Below, in pieces: positions 1-12,280 of a stretch of 46,626 nt of DNA; positions within the stretch are counted from its first letter, which is position 1; every line of letters begins with the position of its first letter. Under the pieces are notes generated by a model. The model was given only the letters and a program-made list of their open reading frames with translations. It was not told where the DNA came from and made no database searches. Where the stretch lies: contig NOWV01000331.1 of NCBI GenBank assembly GCA_003344405.1, forward strand, positions 1 to 46,626, given 5' to 3'. Made by a program: the position numbers and the translations under genes. Source of the stretch: Trichoplax sp. H2. Its lineage: Eukaryota; Placozoa; Uniplacotomia; Trichoplacea.

Positions 1-109
1 GAAATAATCGTAAATACGTTCCAACTTCCGAACCAATCATATAATATTCTCCATCATCAGTCAACTGGAATGCTCGTGGCTTGCTGCCATAGGTTTTTGG
101 CAGAGCCAT
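1..109 (-). CDS. SMARCB1: SMARCB1 (SNF5/INI1), N-terminal exon, partial at window edge
   Basis: Core subunit of the SWI/SNF (BAF) chromatin-remodelling complex, acting in the nucleus. The minus strand reads 36 codons from ATG at 109 to the window edge. They begin [11 protein letters not shown] and include [20 protein letters not shown], which closely resembles the start of animal SMARCB1 (the winged-helix DNA-binding domain with its [14 protein letters not shown] signature). The remaining exons lie outside the window. The start is chosen because the family begins with one or more Met before AL.KT.G. It is head-to-head with CDK10, and the 1.3 kb between them carries palindromic TACTGTAC arrays. 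The identity rests on only 36 residues, but the match is distinctive. Confidence 0.88.
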   Translation of the reverse strand, partial: MALPKTYGSKPRAFQLTDDGEYYMIGSEVGTYLRLF

Positions 110-170
110 GTTTTATTCAGCTAGAAATGGAAACGAGCTATTACGCTACATTGCCTTACAGTATAATGCT

Positions 171-399
171 TTACAGTACAGTACAGTACTGTACTGTAAA
201 GTTTTAACTATACAGTACTGTACTGTACTGTACAGTACAGTACAGTACCGTACGATCCTTCTGGCTCTTTTCTGTACTGTACAGTACAGTACAGTGGCAG
301 TTCTGTGTTGTACTGTACCCTGTACTGTACAGTACAGTACTTCACACTCATACTGTACAATAGCAGTTCTGTATTGTAGTACTGTACTGTATGACTGTA
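171..399. repeat. Palindromic TACTGTAC/TACAGTAC array 1
   Basis: Dense runs of the alternating pentamers TACTG and TACAG form many overlapping self-complementary segments in the SMARCB1/CDK10 divergent spacer. Reading frames through it give only artefactual YSTVQY-type peptides. A GCAGTTCTGT.TTGTA segment is repeated inside it, near 297 and near 363. Confidence 0.85.
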
Positions 400-507
400 A
401 ATGTTGAACTCCGTTTGTTATACTGAAGAAGTGTTTCATTCTTGTACTGCGATTTCTCTACTACGTATCCTGAGTGATTGCGTGGAATGTTCTTTAATTA
501 ATTGATA

Positions 508-531
508 TACAGTACAGTATACTGTACTGTA
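508..531. repeat. Perfect 24-bp palindrome of the array motif
   Basis: The segment centred on 519/520 equals its own reverse complement over 24 bases. Its halves are TACAGTACAGTA and TACTGTACTGTA. It is an isolated, perfectly symmetrical member of the array family between SMARCB1 and CDK10. Confidence 0.85.
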
Positions 532-698
532 TTACCCGTACATCCACAATGTCAAGAAAGATTGCAGATGTTCCTCCTTTAATATATGGCTGATTTACGA
601 CCTTACATAACTGTTTCTAGGCAGAATTTTTTAGTAACAGACAATAAGATTCAATTACTTAATTTAGAATGAATCAGTCAGAATTGACCGCCTGCATT

Positions 699-760
699 AC
701 GAAGTGTTTGGCACAATATTTTGACGAGATGTGACCGGAAATGTCTGTCCTTCCAAGGGA
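699..760. repeat. Dispersed repeat, copy A
   Basis: By eye, 701-760 matches 45847-45906 at about 49 of 60 positions without gaps, sharing GAAGTGTTTG and CAATATTTTGACGA. Both copies have the same orientation and sit beside TACTGTAC arrays in divergent promoter spacers. It could be the remnant of a mobile element. No terminal repeats or coding sequence were recognised. Confidence 0.6.
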
Positions 761-821
761 GATCAGTCCAGGTCTTCTTCTGGTAATGAGAATGGAGAGA
801 GGTTTCAAAAAACTGAACTAA

Positions 822-918
822 TGTACTGTACTGTACAGTACATACTGTGGTACTGTCAGTGCTTGCCGTAGTACTGTGCCCTGTACACTGAGTGTACACT
901 GTACACTGTACAGTATAG
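822..918. repeat. Palindromic TACTGTAC array 2
   Basis: A second cluster in the SMARCB1/CDK10 spacer, made of GTACTGTACTGTACAGTAC followed by CTGTACACTG-type variants. It ends about 490 bp upstream of the CDK10 start. Confidence 0.75.
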
Positions 919-1409
919 TAGATTTTTTGCAGTTCTTACAGATTCGTAAAGTGCAGTACTTTGTCATACTCACTCTACTATAAATTACTAAAGTTTCGGT
1001 ACCATATCAGTACAGTATGTAACATGGACTACTAGAATTCCTCCTCATAGTCCATATGTAATACATGAATACTCGTATACAGTAGTAAAATTCAAAAATG
1101 AGATTGAAGGATATCTTTTTAAGAAGTAGCTAGTCGAACTAGAGACTACTCGACTCATTTCGAATTCACTCGGATCCACGCTCGTTATATTGTATTTTAC
1201 GCACTGTATATACTTGCACTTTTTACTCTACAATGTAATCGTATAAAGAGATCATCGAAAACTTTCTGCCATGCACAATATTTTATTGTTCCAGATTAGA
1301 GCTAGTGTTTCCCGTGCAAGCTACTTTATAATTTCATCACACGAACAATCTAGGTACTGTACGGCATAATAACTCCAAAACCTGTAAACTGGTTAAATAC
1401 GATTTAAGA

Positions 1410-2669
1410 ATGGCTTCGAAAGATTCTACAACTGTATCCTTTACTTCCTTCGAATCTCCTAAAATGGTGGACTTGCCTTACCACTCTATATATGGTAATT
1501 GCCGAAATATAACCGAATTCGATAAATTAAACCGAATTGGTGAAGGTAGCTACGGAGTTGTCTATCGAGCTCGTGACCTAGATTCTAAAGAGATTGTGGC
1601 GATAAAAAAGATTCGAATGGAAAATGAGAGGGATGGAATTCCAGTTAGCAGTCTTAGAGAAATTACGCTCCTTGTCAACTTAAAGCATATCAACATTGTA
1701 AATTTAAAAGATGTTGTTGTGGGAAAACAATTAGATAGTATTTTTTTAGTTATGGAGTACTGCGAACAGGATCTGAGTAGTTTGTTGTACGATAACATGA
1801 AAGCTCCTTTCACTGAACCACAGGTTGGCTTATACTCGCTTTGATTGGTTTATTATTAATTCTTGATAATGAACTCTATTATCGATATGTTTTAGGTCAA
1901 ATGCTTATCGCTACAATTAATTCATGGAGTGCAATATCTGCATCATAATTTTGTCATACATAGAGATTTAAAGGTTTCAAATCTATTATTGACCGATAAA
2001 GGCATTCTTAAGGTTGCTGATTTTGGACTGGCCAGAAATTATGGTCTTCCTGCTGCTGTAAGTGTTAATATTTAACATTTGTTTTACTAGTGTTCAGAGA
2101 GATTTGTGATAATTTGATCTCTGCAAACAGATCCTACGATTCCGCATAATTTCTGTTAGCATTAACCAAATTAATTTCGTGCACGCGTTTTTATCATTTA
2201 GCCAATGACACCCACTATTGTATCTCTATGGTATCGTGCTCCTGAAGTATTGTTAGGGTGTACCAAACATACCCTAGCAGTTGATATGTGGTCGGTTGGA
2301 TGCATTATAGCGGAATTATTTGATCATAATGTATTTTTAAAAGGTAAATCAGAAAAAGATCAGTTAGATCTGATGTGTCAAATGCTTGGAACTCCGAATG
2401 AGGCTATTTGGGAAGATATTCGTGACATGCCTCTATATGGAAAGATTATCTTAAGGCAGCAACCATATAATAATTTAAAGCACAAATTCTCTTGGTTGTC
2501 AGCTGCTGGCCTAAACTTGCTTAATAGTTTGTTAACGTATGATCCAGGTCGACGAATAACAGCTGATGAAACTTTAAAGCTTTCGTACTTTCGGGAGTCT
2601 CCATTACCTATAGAACCAGAGATGATGCCAACTTTCCCTCAACGTCGCAACCGATCATCGAAGGAGTAG
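1410..2669 (+). CDS. CDK10: Cyclin-dependent kinase 10 (CDK10/PISSLRE)
   Basis: Serine/threonine kinase that in animals pairs with cyclin M (CCNQ), phosphorylates ETS2 and restrains ciliogenesis. Three exons (1410-1823, 1896-2057, 2202-2669), both introns phase 0, give 347 aa (human 360). Visible features: N-terminal [11 protein letters not shown], glycine loop GEGSYG at residues 44-49, catalytic Lys66 in VAIKK, cyclin-binding helix PVSSLRE at 78-84 (PISSLRE in most animals, here Ile to Val), HRD at 160-162, DFG at 180-182, activation loop PMTP followed by SLWYRAPE, and near the C-terminus the CDK10-type [20 protein letters not shown]11 is the nearest alternative. The NYGLPAAPMTP loop and MPTFP tail favour CDK10. 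The start codon opens a frame whose N-terminal extension has the usual CDK10 length. AATAAA lies 4 bases after the stop. Confidence 0.93.
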
Positions 2670-2672
2670 TCT

Positions 2673-2683
2673 AATAAAATAAA
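2673..2683 (+). terminator. CDK10 polyadenylation signals
   Basis: Two overlapping AATAAA hexamers begin 4 bases past the CDK10 stop, implying a 3' UTR of only a few tens of bases. Confidence 0.65.
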
Positions 2684-5600
2684 TCTAAATGCATGTTGCT
2701 TACTATCAAGCACGAATTTTACAAAGATAAATATCGTTTATGAATACCTACAGTATAATGCAGACATTGATAGTAAAGCTATAATTGACGTACGATACTA
2801 AGTTTGAATTTATTAATTACAGATTACTTTCTATACTGTACAATACTCAGCGTATGAGCTTGTAAATGTTTATATGATTCAGTGGTTAACAAGGAAAGAT
2901 TTATGATACTTTTAATATGTTACTATTAATGTACTGATGCGAATTGTGAATCATTCTGTACGTGTACGTAAAGTATACTTCATAATAGTATTCAGTATTC
3001 TGGACTCGATTAGGACTGTTTAAACCAGTCGTGATACAATCGTCCATATAGTCTTAAGAAGATCGTTGTTCTAAATATTTTGAAAGAGAAATACAGTAAC
3101 CATAATTTGATATTGTACACGTCCAGTTAATCATAAATCTCTTTAAGTTATTAATTTGCTAATCTTCATATTGTAATTTTCATTAATATGAGAAATAAGC
3201 GCACTTAAATACTCTCTCATATGGCGTGTTTCATGTATACAAACTTAAAAATTAGTTCCAGATAGTCGTACATTAAGCAGCGTAAGGTCACTAAGTTTAA
3301 CTGACTATTTTATCTACCAAGTATAAAAAATAATATAATATTGTTAACTATTCTGAGACTAGGGTCTTGAACACATAAAGCTGATTGTAATGTTTTGAAA
3401 TTGTGTAACTGATGGAAATTCGATACATTCAGACACAAACTTTTATATTAAAAACATGCTGTTACAACTGATAGACTATATGAATTAGTTTAGACTTATC
3501 ATAACTGGCATATTATAGAATCTCTTTAATAATTAAAATTAATTAATTGACCAACTCTCCAATATAGGATATAGCATTTTAGAAAACCACTTGTTTTCCC
3601 TCGTACGCGTATGTATGCGATTGTTGTAGATGTAAATGTGCTCGAACTCGACCAGTTTGATGCCGCATCTGTTGTAATTATTACGGTCACGTCATAACTT
3701 AGTATTGGACCAACAGATTCCATTCATGGGCAATGCTTTCTTTTACAATGTGTCAAATTTCACTGCTCAGATCGGTTCGAGTTGGCGTAACTGTTATGAT
3801 AGCGTAAATACGAAATACGAAATATTACGCTGTTTGACGATAGGATAGGTAAATACGTGTGTATAGTACTGTACTCCTATGCAATATGATTTATGTTACA
3901 CACCCACTAATAAATGAAATGATCACAGAATGAAACTTCAACTTTGGAAGATTTAAAGGTTGATAGCGTGTAAAGGAGATTATTTGATATACGGTAGTAC
4001 CAAGTACTGTACTTGTAAAGTATAAAGAGTAGTTGTACAAATTTTGTTTAGGAGATATATTATAGGCGGTAATAAATTATAATTAATATAATTAATAGGC
4101 GTACTACTTTTTTTATTAGTAAATATTTAAAAAATTACAAGGACGAGCCAAACAGAATTGTTCTCCTTTAAATATATGTGCATATTAATGTACTCTTAAT
4201 TGTCAAGATTTCCAAATTTTAATTAACCAAAGTTCAGATGTTACTCTGTAAAGAATTTAGAGGACGATCATTCTGCGGCTTTACAAACAAAGAGTTGAAA
4301 TATTGTGAGATACCCAATCGTTCTGATTGTAATAGTCCCTATTTACATATGCGTATGAATGCACGTGTATACAAATATATTAGTTATGATACCTTGTTTC
4401 ACGTGCGTAATTGGCTGGCAAAGTCAGTAAAATTAGTAAGCGAGGTTATAAATGTATATGATAATATGGAATTACTGTAATTTCAGCAAACTAATTATCC
4501 TTTCATAGTAGGCAATTCGATATACTATACACGACTGTGAATTCATATAATCCATTACAATAGATTAAAAAATTTGGCTTCACTTAAAAAAAATTGAGTG
4601 CTTCGAAGCTGAGAATATACACTTCAACAACCGTTTAGTGAATCTATTACAATCTGCCTGGGCTGATACACTGTCTCTTTAATAACAAATCAAATATCAT
4701 TAGATCTCATGACTCTTAAGACTCATTACACTGATTGCAGTGTAGTAGCCAAAGGTAAAATAAAATTATAATTAAGCCAACTAAAATTATGAGTAGGAGG
4801 AGGGATGTGTTAAAAAACTAAAATTGTATACTCCTAATTCCACTATATAAAATTTACATATATTCTGAAGCCATCGCAAATAATGATTAACGTATAAGTA
4901 TTTACTTAATGATGCATCGTGATACTAGTCCAATCCTTATGTGTGATGCTTAAAATCTTTGCAACGTACAATATTCGTATGATACTGATTGCAATATCCT
5001 TAATTCTCCATGTAGCTTCAATAAGTCCGTACTAAAAACTTCGTATATATCATATCAGATTTTAACTTTATCAAGGAATTAAGTTTTCGAAGAACTATAT
5101 CACGTTTATCAATGTCCTCGTATGTACCTATGATTAATGAGAAATCTATTGCCCTTGCAAAGGATGATAGCTCAAGTCATATCAACCCAATATTCATAGC
5201 AAAACAACAACAGAATAATCGCTAATAGATTGGAGAAACTATAGGTGTATACTGACACAACTAGGGTGAATCATTTATTTTCTTTTAGAAACTAGCTCTA
5301 GTATGACTAGAGCAAAGAGGTAATCAAGCTGACAAACTCCACCGCATACCAAAATCTATTTATTAAGAGGCTACCGGCATAAATTGTAGGCAACATTTCT
5401 GTAGCAACTCCAGATATCTTGTAATATTGTAGCTACTGTCAATGACGAAGGTACGATAATAAAATACATGTTTTCTATATACCCTTTCAGTTGTAACATA
5501 CATCAACAGCCAATTTAATTAAAGTGTAAAAGCCAATATGTGTTATATTCGAGGTCACTGCCACTAGATACAACCTGTAGCATCTGCAAGAGGTAAGTTA

Positions 5601-6098
5601 ATGCAGTCTATTTCTGATATCTTTGTCTCAAACATTGTACTTCAAGAATCGATTTTATACGTGAATATGGACTTTGCTCCTTAAATTCATCAGTGTTAGT
5701 TATCACATTAAGATAAAAGGCGGTATGCATATTTAACCTTCTTTAAAAATACAATGTAAAGGTACATACGCACGAGTCAATATTTATTGTGCGATTCCGT
5801 TGCAGAATAATGGATGAGTTCATGTCTCATCAGATTGCGTCTGTTTGGGTTCAGTAAGGCATTTTCTGAATATAACATTCCAAAAGCTCCAAAACAATTT
5901 TTATCTCACCAGACAATTTTTGGAGTAAGCGCTAAAAATTGACAAGTTTGCGACTAAACTCTATTAAACGCGTAGCATTCCTTTTCAGATTAGAACTAAA
6001 GTAAAGGTGGTTAAAATCATTTGTTGCAATAATGTTTGCTGACAACATTTATCGTCGAATTATATAATTACTGCAATTAAAATTAATTAATTATCAAG
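2684..6098. other. Gene-free spacer between CDK10 and the FABP cluster
   Basis: About 3.4 kb of AT-rich DNA with no gene recognised. Single TACTGTAC motifs occur near 3865 and 4003. Open frames at 3526-3723 (-) and 4238-4480 (+) show no family resemblance, and at this base composition ORFs of 65-80 codons are expected by chance. Confidence 0.6.
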
Positions 6099-6108
6099 TA
6101 TATAAAAG
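6099..6108 (+). promoter_or_regulatory. TATA box of FABP gene A
   Basis: TATATAAAAG ends 61 bases before the FABP-A start codon. FABP-B and FABP-C have similar boxes at similar distances (about 58-70 bases), which supports a real core promoter. Confidence 0.55.
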
Positions 6109-6169
6109 TTATCTCGCTAATGCTGATTTTTTCGCCTGATGTTTCAGTTTTTGCAGCTATCTTTCTAAA

Positions 6170-7730
6170 ATGGAAAACGAACTCGCACGCAAATGGAAAT
6201 TGGATCATAGTGAAAACTTTGAAGAATACATGGTGAAATTGGGCAAGTGAATATAAGTATTTAAAAAGCAGATCTTTCAAATGATCTTAAGCTAGTTTAA
6301 ATCTCGCTCTTTACGATTCTATGGACTGTAACAAAATGCCACGTTCAAAAATTATTGCTGATGATTCTTAATTACAACGATATAAACATCATTTTGTTGA
6401 TACTACAACGAGATTAAATTGAGAAATGATAATAATGCTTGAACCAAACTGCTGCATAAGTCTTTATCAGTGCTGTAACAGCAAACATTGTAACAGATTA
6501 CTCATTGAATCACCTTTAAGCATTTCGTTCAGACTGTTCTTAGTCTACAGATCAGAAGTTTCAGCAATATAGCCGCAACATTGTTATTTATGCAATACTC
6601 GTATATTTTTCTGTAGTGCAGAAGTTTAGCGTCTTAATGTTATTAATAGTTAAAAGATCGACATTCCAGAATTACTGGTAAAATTACTCATAAAAAGATC
6701 CAGTCTGTTCAATAAAATTACGGTGTCGTTGTAAAAAATAATATTTCAACTAACTGCAAGTATGAGCTGCGAGTTAATGTTAAACAAGATATCACTATGC
6801 GTATGTCGTCATGCACGATACTTTGTACGTTTATAATTTAGTATAAGTAAGTTTTCTGAATTTTTATTCAAAATTGTTTATTGTTTGTATGTGATATACT
6901 TCTAGGCGTTAACTTCGTCAAACGCAAGCTTGCTAAAGCAACCACGAATGTAGTGCAAACCATTACTATCGATGGCGACAACATTAGAATTGTTATGACC
7001 TCTCCAGTAACTACAAAAGATACTACATTCATCGTTGGTCAACCAGTCGAGGAGACGACTTTGCATGGAGAAAAAGTGAAGGTACTGTATTTAATTATGC
7101 TCTTAATCTTTAACATCTGTTATACCTGCTGTTAAAGTACCCCAATGACTAAAGTTTTATTAAATTTATTAGGATAATTTCCGAGTTTTGGCTGTATTAG
7201 CTATAGTGTTTTGTTGCTATATATTAGTAATTCAATAAGATGTGCTGTAGACAACGCTGATCTTATTAGAATTGTAGATAAATAATTCTTTCTTTAATTT
7301 TTAATTTAAGCCTTACGATACAGTCAGAAATTATGTATTAAATTTTAATCTCATTTAAAAAAATTTCATCATAGTCTACATCTCAACTGCAGATATTTAT
7401 TCGAATCTTTTATTAACAGTAAAATTTTTCACTAAAAATATTTACGTAGACTACCATAAGATGGGAAGGTGATAAGTTAGTAGCAGAATCAACTGAATGC
7501 AAACAACCACTAACCAATACGAGACATGTAGAAAATGGCATGATGGTCAATGTAAGTCTTAAATAAACTCTACAACTATGTTACTTGATTAGATTATGAA
7601 TTTTAGAACGAAGGAAAGTTCTATACAGTACTATAAAAGCGGTTAATGAAATGCTTCAACTATTATCTGGTTTTCGTAGACTCTAACTGTTGCTGATGTG
7701 ACGTGCCGAAGATTCTATAAGAGCGCATAA
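6170..7730 (+). CDS. Fatty acid-binding protein-like gene A
   Basis: Intracellular lipid-binding protein (FABP/CRABP family): a ten-strand beta-barrel that carries fatty acids or related ligands in the cytosol. Four exons (6170-6242, 6906-7081, 7450-7551, 7680-7730) give 133 aa, the usual family size. The intron phases (1, 0, 0) and the 102-nt third exon are typical of animal FABPs. Residues 9-21 hold the N-terminal signature W.L....NFEEYM. Arg in NTRHVENG and the final R-F-Y (128-130) are the expected carboxylate-binding residues. Intron 1 appears to start with GCAAGT, a GC-AG intron: joining at 6242 is the only choice that keeps the frame into GVNFVKRKLA. It is the first of four tandem copies and has a TATA box 61 bases upstream. 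Ligand and tissue role cannot be read from the sequence. Confidence 0.88.
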
Positions 7731-9008
7731 GAATTCATTATATACGGATATATTGGTTTTAGTAGTATTATCAATAGGAAAAATTTTTAATCAAAATCAT
7801 ATTTTACATTCGAAGGGCAGTAACTAGCCTTTTTGAAATTGCTGTAAGTTGTAAATTGACCAATATCCGGTAACAGTAGAAGATTTCGCATAATGTAATG
7901 TTCACTAGTAAAAATGTAACATGTTTAGGATCAAATTCGAGGAATCTGCTTTGCTCATCATTTATAACTTTTCTAATAGTATGCTCATTTTTCAAATGTT
8001 TCGCCATACAAAGGTTAACAATCCTATTCGCATTGAGTGCAGCTATTACGAATTATTTCTTGAAAGCTGAATCGCGTAGTTAAGTTGAGTGGTATCTGCA
8101 GCTATAAAGAAGTTTCAAGATTTTTACAAGTATGATAATAAAGCCAGCTGCTATATGATACTGTTACAGTCGCATTTATCTGACAATAAAAGATGATTGG
8201 TAAAAAGTGAGCTTTTCCTTGTTAAATAAAAATATTTAGTGAATAGTATATTATGTGATGATGCAACATACTATAAGTATCATCACTAGTCTATGGTGCC
8301 AAAATGCCATGCCGTACATGATATCAAGATGACATCTTTAAAATTAATATATCATGTATCATATACTGTAATATGCACTTCAGTTTCGCCTTCCGTAATG
8401 GCCTTCAGGAAATCGTCGTGAAAATATAATTATAGCCTGCTATACTAATGATTTTGGGAATACCATACAAATGTGTACGAGAATGGCATCTGACAGGCTT
8501 TTAATGTTAAAGCCGTGAGTATGTGAAAATTGATTTAATCTTATTTCGAACATCGCGGTATCGAAATAACTAGAAGATATCTACCAGTATTTAGTTATAA
8601 TCCCAATTAAATAAAAAGGAATCTACAATATTTGGATACAGCTTCTAAAATTTAACTTTGACATTGACTAACGACTACCTTGCAACAAGCCTTTGATTGA
8701 TTGATGAAATCATCTGTGTTTACGTTACAGTAACCGATAAATTTACACTATTAAAATAGGCATCAATGATAAAAATTATACTTTCCCTGTTCGCACTGAT
8801 ATTATATATAGAGAGAGACAGTATATGTCTAACCCATTTTTTATAAAGTGGAAAAAGATAAAAAAATAATGTAAACATTGTTAACAAATCATTTTATTGG
8901 CATATGTTCATAATTAGTCTATGGAATACAAAAATGTGGGATGCATTAATGTATAGATTACTAAATATTAACCAAGTACAGGAATACCCTTTTTAAATCG
9001 AATAAAAA
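7731..9008. other. Spacer between FABP genes A and B
   Basis: About 1.3 kb, AT-rich. Overlapping short open frames on both strands near 7800-8080 have no recognisable family, and I see no coding or repeat structure. Confidence 0.5.
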
Positions 9009-9015
9009 TATAAAA
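9009..9015 (+). promoter_or_regulatory. TATA box of FABP gene B
   Basis: TATAAAA ends 58 bases upstream of the FABP-B ATG, matching the layout at FABP-A and FABP-C. Confidence 0.5.
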
Positions 9016-9073
9016 CAGTTTTTAATCAAAACGTCAGATTTCCCCGAAAGATTTATTTCTAACTTTATCAGCT

Positions 9074-10236
9074 ATGAAATCACACACGCAATGTCCGCTT
9101 GTTGGGACCTGGAAATTAGATCATACGGAGAACTATGATTGTTATTTGAAACAGTTAGGTATACGCAGGAAACAATAAAATACCGAAGTGTCATTTGCAT
9201 TTCGCTATATTAATTAATATTGCATATCTTTTCCAGATAATTATATCACTTCATGTAGCAGTAAAGTTCATTTCTACTCCTCTAATATTTTAGGGGTAAA
9301 CTCAGTTAAGCGACACTTGGCTATGGTGACAACTAACATCCAAGAAGAAATCCGCCAAATTGATTTGCAAACATTTGTATGTAAAATTTGGTCACCCGTT
9401 CTTACAAAACAGACCACTTATAAACTTGATCAAGAACTATCTGAGAATACTTTGGTTGGCGAAAGAGTCAAGGTAAAATACGAAGGTTTAGTAAAAACCG
9501 ATCACTTGCCGGTAATTTGGATTTCTTTCAAAAGCAGTAATTTTAACTTTGCCTATACTATAATCCGGCTAAGTTTTAAACTTCACATATTAAGAATGAG
9601 TTATGGCAAAAGATTGTCTGTAAAAGTAAAACAATTCAATAAAAATTTAAAATAGAAATCAAATTACACACGAACATTTGAGATAGAGTACTTTTCCATT
9701 ATCTTGGTATATTTTCAAACGATACTGTAGTACATTAAAAATCCTATACTTATTATTAATAAACTTACCACTACTGGAATTCAACTATCAGAAACGATAT
9801 TTTTGATAAGAATTTACTACAACAATTCTTCTTTCCTTTCAGTATACCTCTCATAAATACCATGTTACATATTTAGTTACCAACTTTAAATCATTAATGC
9901 TTAGTTTTGTAAGTATGTGTATTAGTGGATCACGAATACTATGTTTTGAATGTAGCCTTTGACATTTTTTGCATATGTAGAGTATTATGAGTTGGGAAGA
10001 AGAGAAACTCTTTATTCGATGTACAGAATCGCGACAGCCGCAGCATGATGTCAGATACCTCGATGACGGATATATGATACATGTAAGAAGTTACTTACAG
10101 AGATGCGATTAAATTTAGTTCTATGATTCTTTATCACCTGATATCGGTTATTAAGTAATAACCTTAATCCTTTGAACAATAGGAATATGTCGTTAATAAC
10201 GTTCCCACAAAGCATTTCTACTTAAGGGTTAAATAG
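9074..10236 (+). CDS. Fatty acid-binding protein-like gene B (divergent ligand residue)
   Basis: Second tandem FABP gene. Exons 9074-9158, 9294-9472, 9981-10082 and 10183-10236 have phases 1, 0, 0 and encode 139 aa. The N-terminal signature is GTWKLDHTENYDCYL. Exon 2 reads GVNSVKRHLA and ends GERVK. Exon 3 keeps the interior Arg in DVRYLDDG. The C-terminal binding motif is altered: where siblings have C-R/K-R-F-Y, this copy has T-K-H-F-Y, so His133 replaces the first Arg of the Arg-x-Tyr carboxylate clamp. The exon 3 end (YMIH) matches genes C-E. This is the most divergent of the four plus-strand copies. Splice sites are all GT-AG and the frame is intact, so it is probably functional, possibly with a different ligand. 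Confidence 0.85.
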
Positions 10237-12092
10237 GAGACCCGTAGCAAATTTTCTACTGGTAAATCTTTTACTCGTACTACAAAATTAGGCTGGCTTT
10301 AAACCTGGCAAATTCTTAGCTTATACATCTACACTGAAGAACCGAACTAATTTGATAATGCTACTAAATTCTTTTATCGTATTCAATTATAGATACTACA
10401 TACTATTAGGCAGCATTATAATTCGATACAGATAAATCAGTTTAATGACTGATTAAAAGCCAGATAACGTATTGTATCTGCCACCCTAAACAGACGTCAC
10501 GCACCACGGTCCGACTAAATATACTGGATCCCCTTAACGATTGGACTACTTACAAGTTGAAATGTAACCAACTGCTACCAGGAAATGTTGATGGATATTA
10601 ATAATGTTTACATGCTATAATTGATATCCTTTTAAGTATCAGTTCATACTTAACAAGTGATTATAATATTTCCTCGGCATCCGATTTACAGTATTTTAAA
10701 GTTATGTCTAAGACGAATTATGACATCTACTATTCTGTTTGTTCATGGGACGAAGATTAATTTATTACAGATAAGAATAATCAGTAAATGAATTGCTGCA
10801 TGCCAAAGCATATACATTAATTCTATTCGATCGAGCGATAATGAAAGCATTTCATTTGATCACCGTTTGCATTGCTGCCTTAAAGGCTCCTATAGTATAG
10901 CGATCGGTAATGGATAGAAAATTATCAGTTTTACACTACTGTAAAAGCCGGCTATCGTATGTAACAAGTTAAAAATAGCTTAAAATTCATTCTAGAATTA
11001 TGTGTACTAAATACCTACATATTTGAACAGTAAACAGCAGAAAATTGAACTGAGTACGCGTATTTATATACGCTAGAGTACATTAGTTATTGACTAAATA
11101 ATTAAGCATTGGAGATTATAATTTTAACTTTCATTCCGTTAATATAGAACTATAATTTCAAAAATTTAAAGAGACTTCAATTACATTTTTTATATTAAGG
11201 CAATTATTTTAAATTTACGTTATCGTATGAGAATATAATCGCGTGATGTTACATTATGTACAAGGTGGGTGAAAAGTAAAATTATTAGATTACTAACATT
11301 TTATCCCCGTTTAAAATTAGCGGGAAACTATTTTTTTCTAACTTATGGTCGCTAAATCTATTCACAATAGATTGTAGAATTATGTAGAGTACAATTTAAC
11401 TGCTGCGTACAACTAAGTAAACGGGAATTGCTATACATATGTATATTTGTTGACTGTCGACCAATGTGTATGTTTAGCTATAGATATCTATACTTATATC
11501 TAGCTGCTCTTTAGCTAGAATTCGCCAGCTCTCTAATAACTGCTAATGCTATATTACTGTTTATATCGTTGACAATAAACGCTAAAAATGAATTCACAAA
11601 GTTTAGTTTCATATGCACAACCATTTACTTCCTTGACACCTTTAATGGCTTATTATCTAGTTAGATATCATAGAGTCATTCCATTTAACGCCATCACTTG
11701 TAATTAGAAGTCATCACATATACTGAAATCGTAGCACAGTATCTCTGTCGCGAAGTGACAGGACGTTAAGCTAGTGCTTCTAAAAAATAACTGTGTTTTG
11801 CAATTGGTTTACTAGCTTAGTGAAATTATAAGTTGCTGTATCGCTCTCCATATTATGTGATGATATGAAATTTTTAAAGTTTGATTTTAGAGGATTGTAG
11901 TCGCGCACCCATACGTGATTATACGGATAGCTATATTTGATATAATTAGGTTGCCTTGAATAGATATTACCGTGAAGCTAATATTAGGTGATTGCTGACT
12001 ACTATATTAGAAATTGTTGTTGACTAATAGCAGCCAGTCGACTAATTATGGTACAAGATTTACGTAGCTAGAAACACTGTAGTTGCTAAGAT

Positions 12093-12110
12093 GCCCTTCG
12101 GAGAAAGGGC
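12093..12110. repeat. Hairpin GCCCTT/AAGGGC
   Basis: A 6-bp GC-rich perfect inverted repeat around the loop CGGAGA, standing out from very AT-rich surroundings. Function unknown. Confidence 0.45.
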
Positions 12111-12280
12111 CTAGACGTTAATAGAAGAGTAGTGACATCTTAAGTAGAATGATTTAGATCGTAGAAAATAATGATGTGCTGTTAGAGAAAAGTATTTTGT
12201 TTGATGACTCATGTCTGATTGTAGATTAATCAAGTTATCATAAATGGATTTAACGAAATATTTATAAGAACTGCAGAGAT

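Noticed and set aside
108-439. Overlapping open frames on both strands rich in YSTVQY-like peptides (also 678-899 and 32962-33221)
   Set aside because: They are translations of the TACTGTAC arrays, open on both strands because the repeat lacks stops, with no protein-family features.
1410-2669. CDK11 as identity of the kinase
   Set aside because: CDK11 shares parts of the C-lobe, but the PMTP activation loop, [10 protein letters not shown] tail and compact length fit CDK10.
4238-4480. 80-codon open frame on + in the CDK10-FABP spacer
   Set aside because: No recognisable family or promoter context, and its length is expected by chance in DNA this AT-rich.
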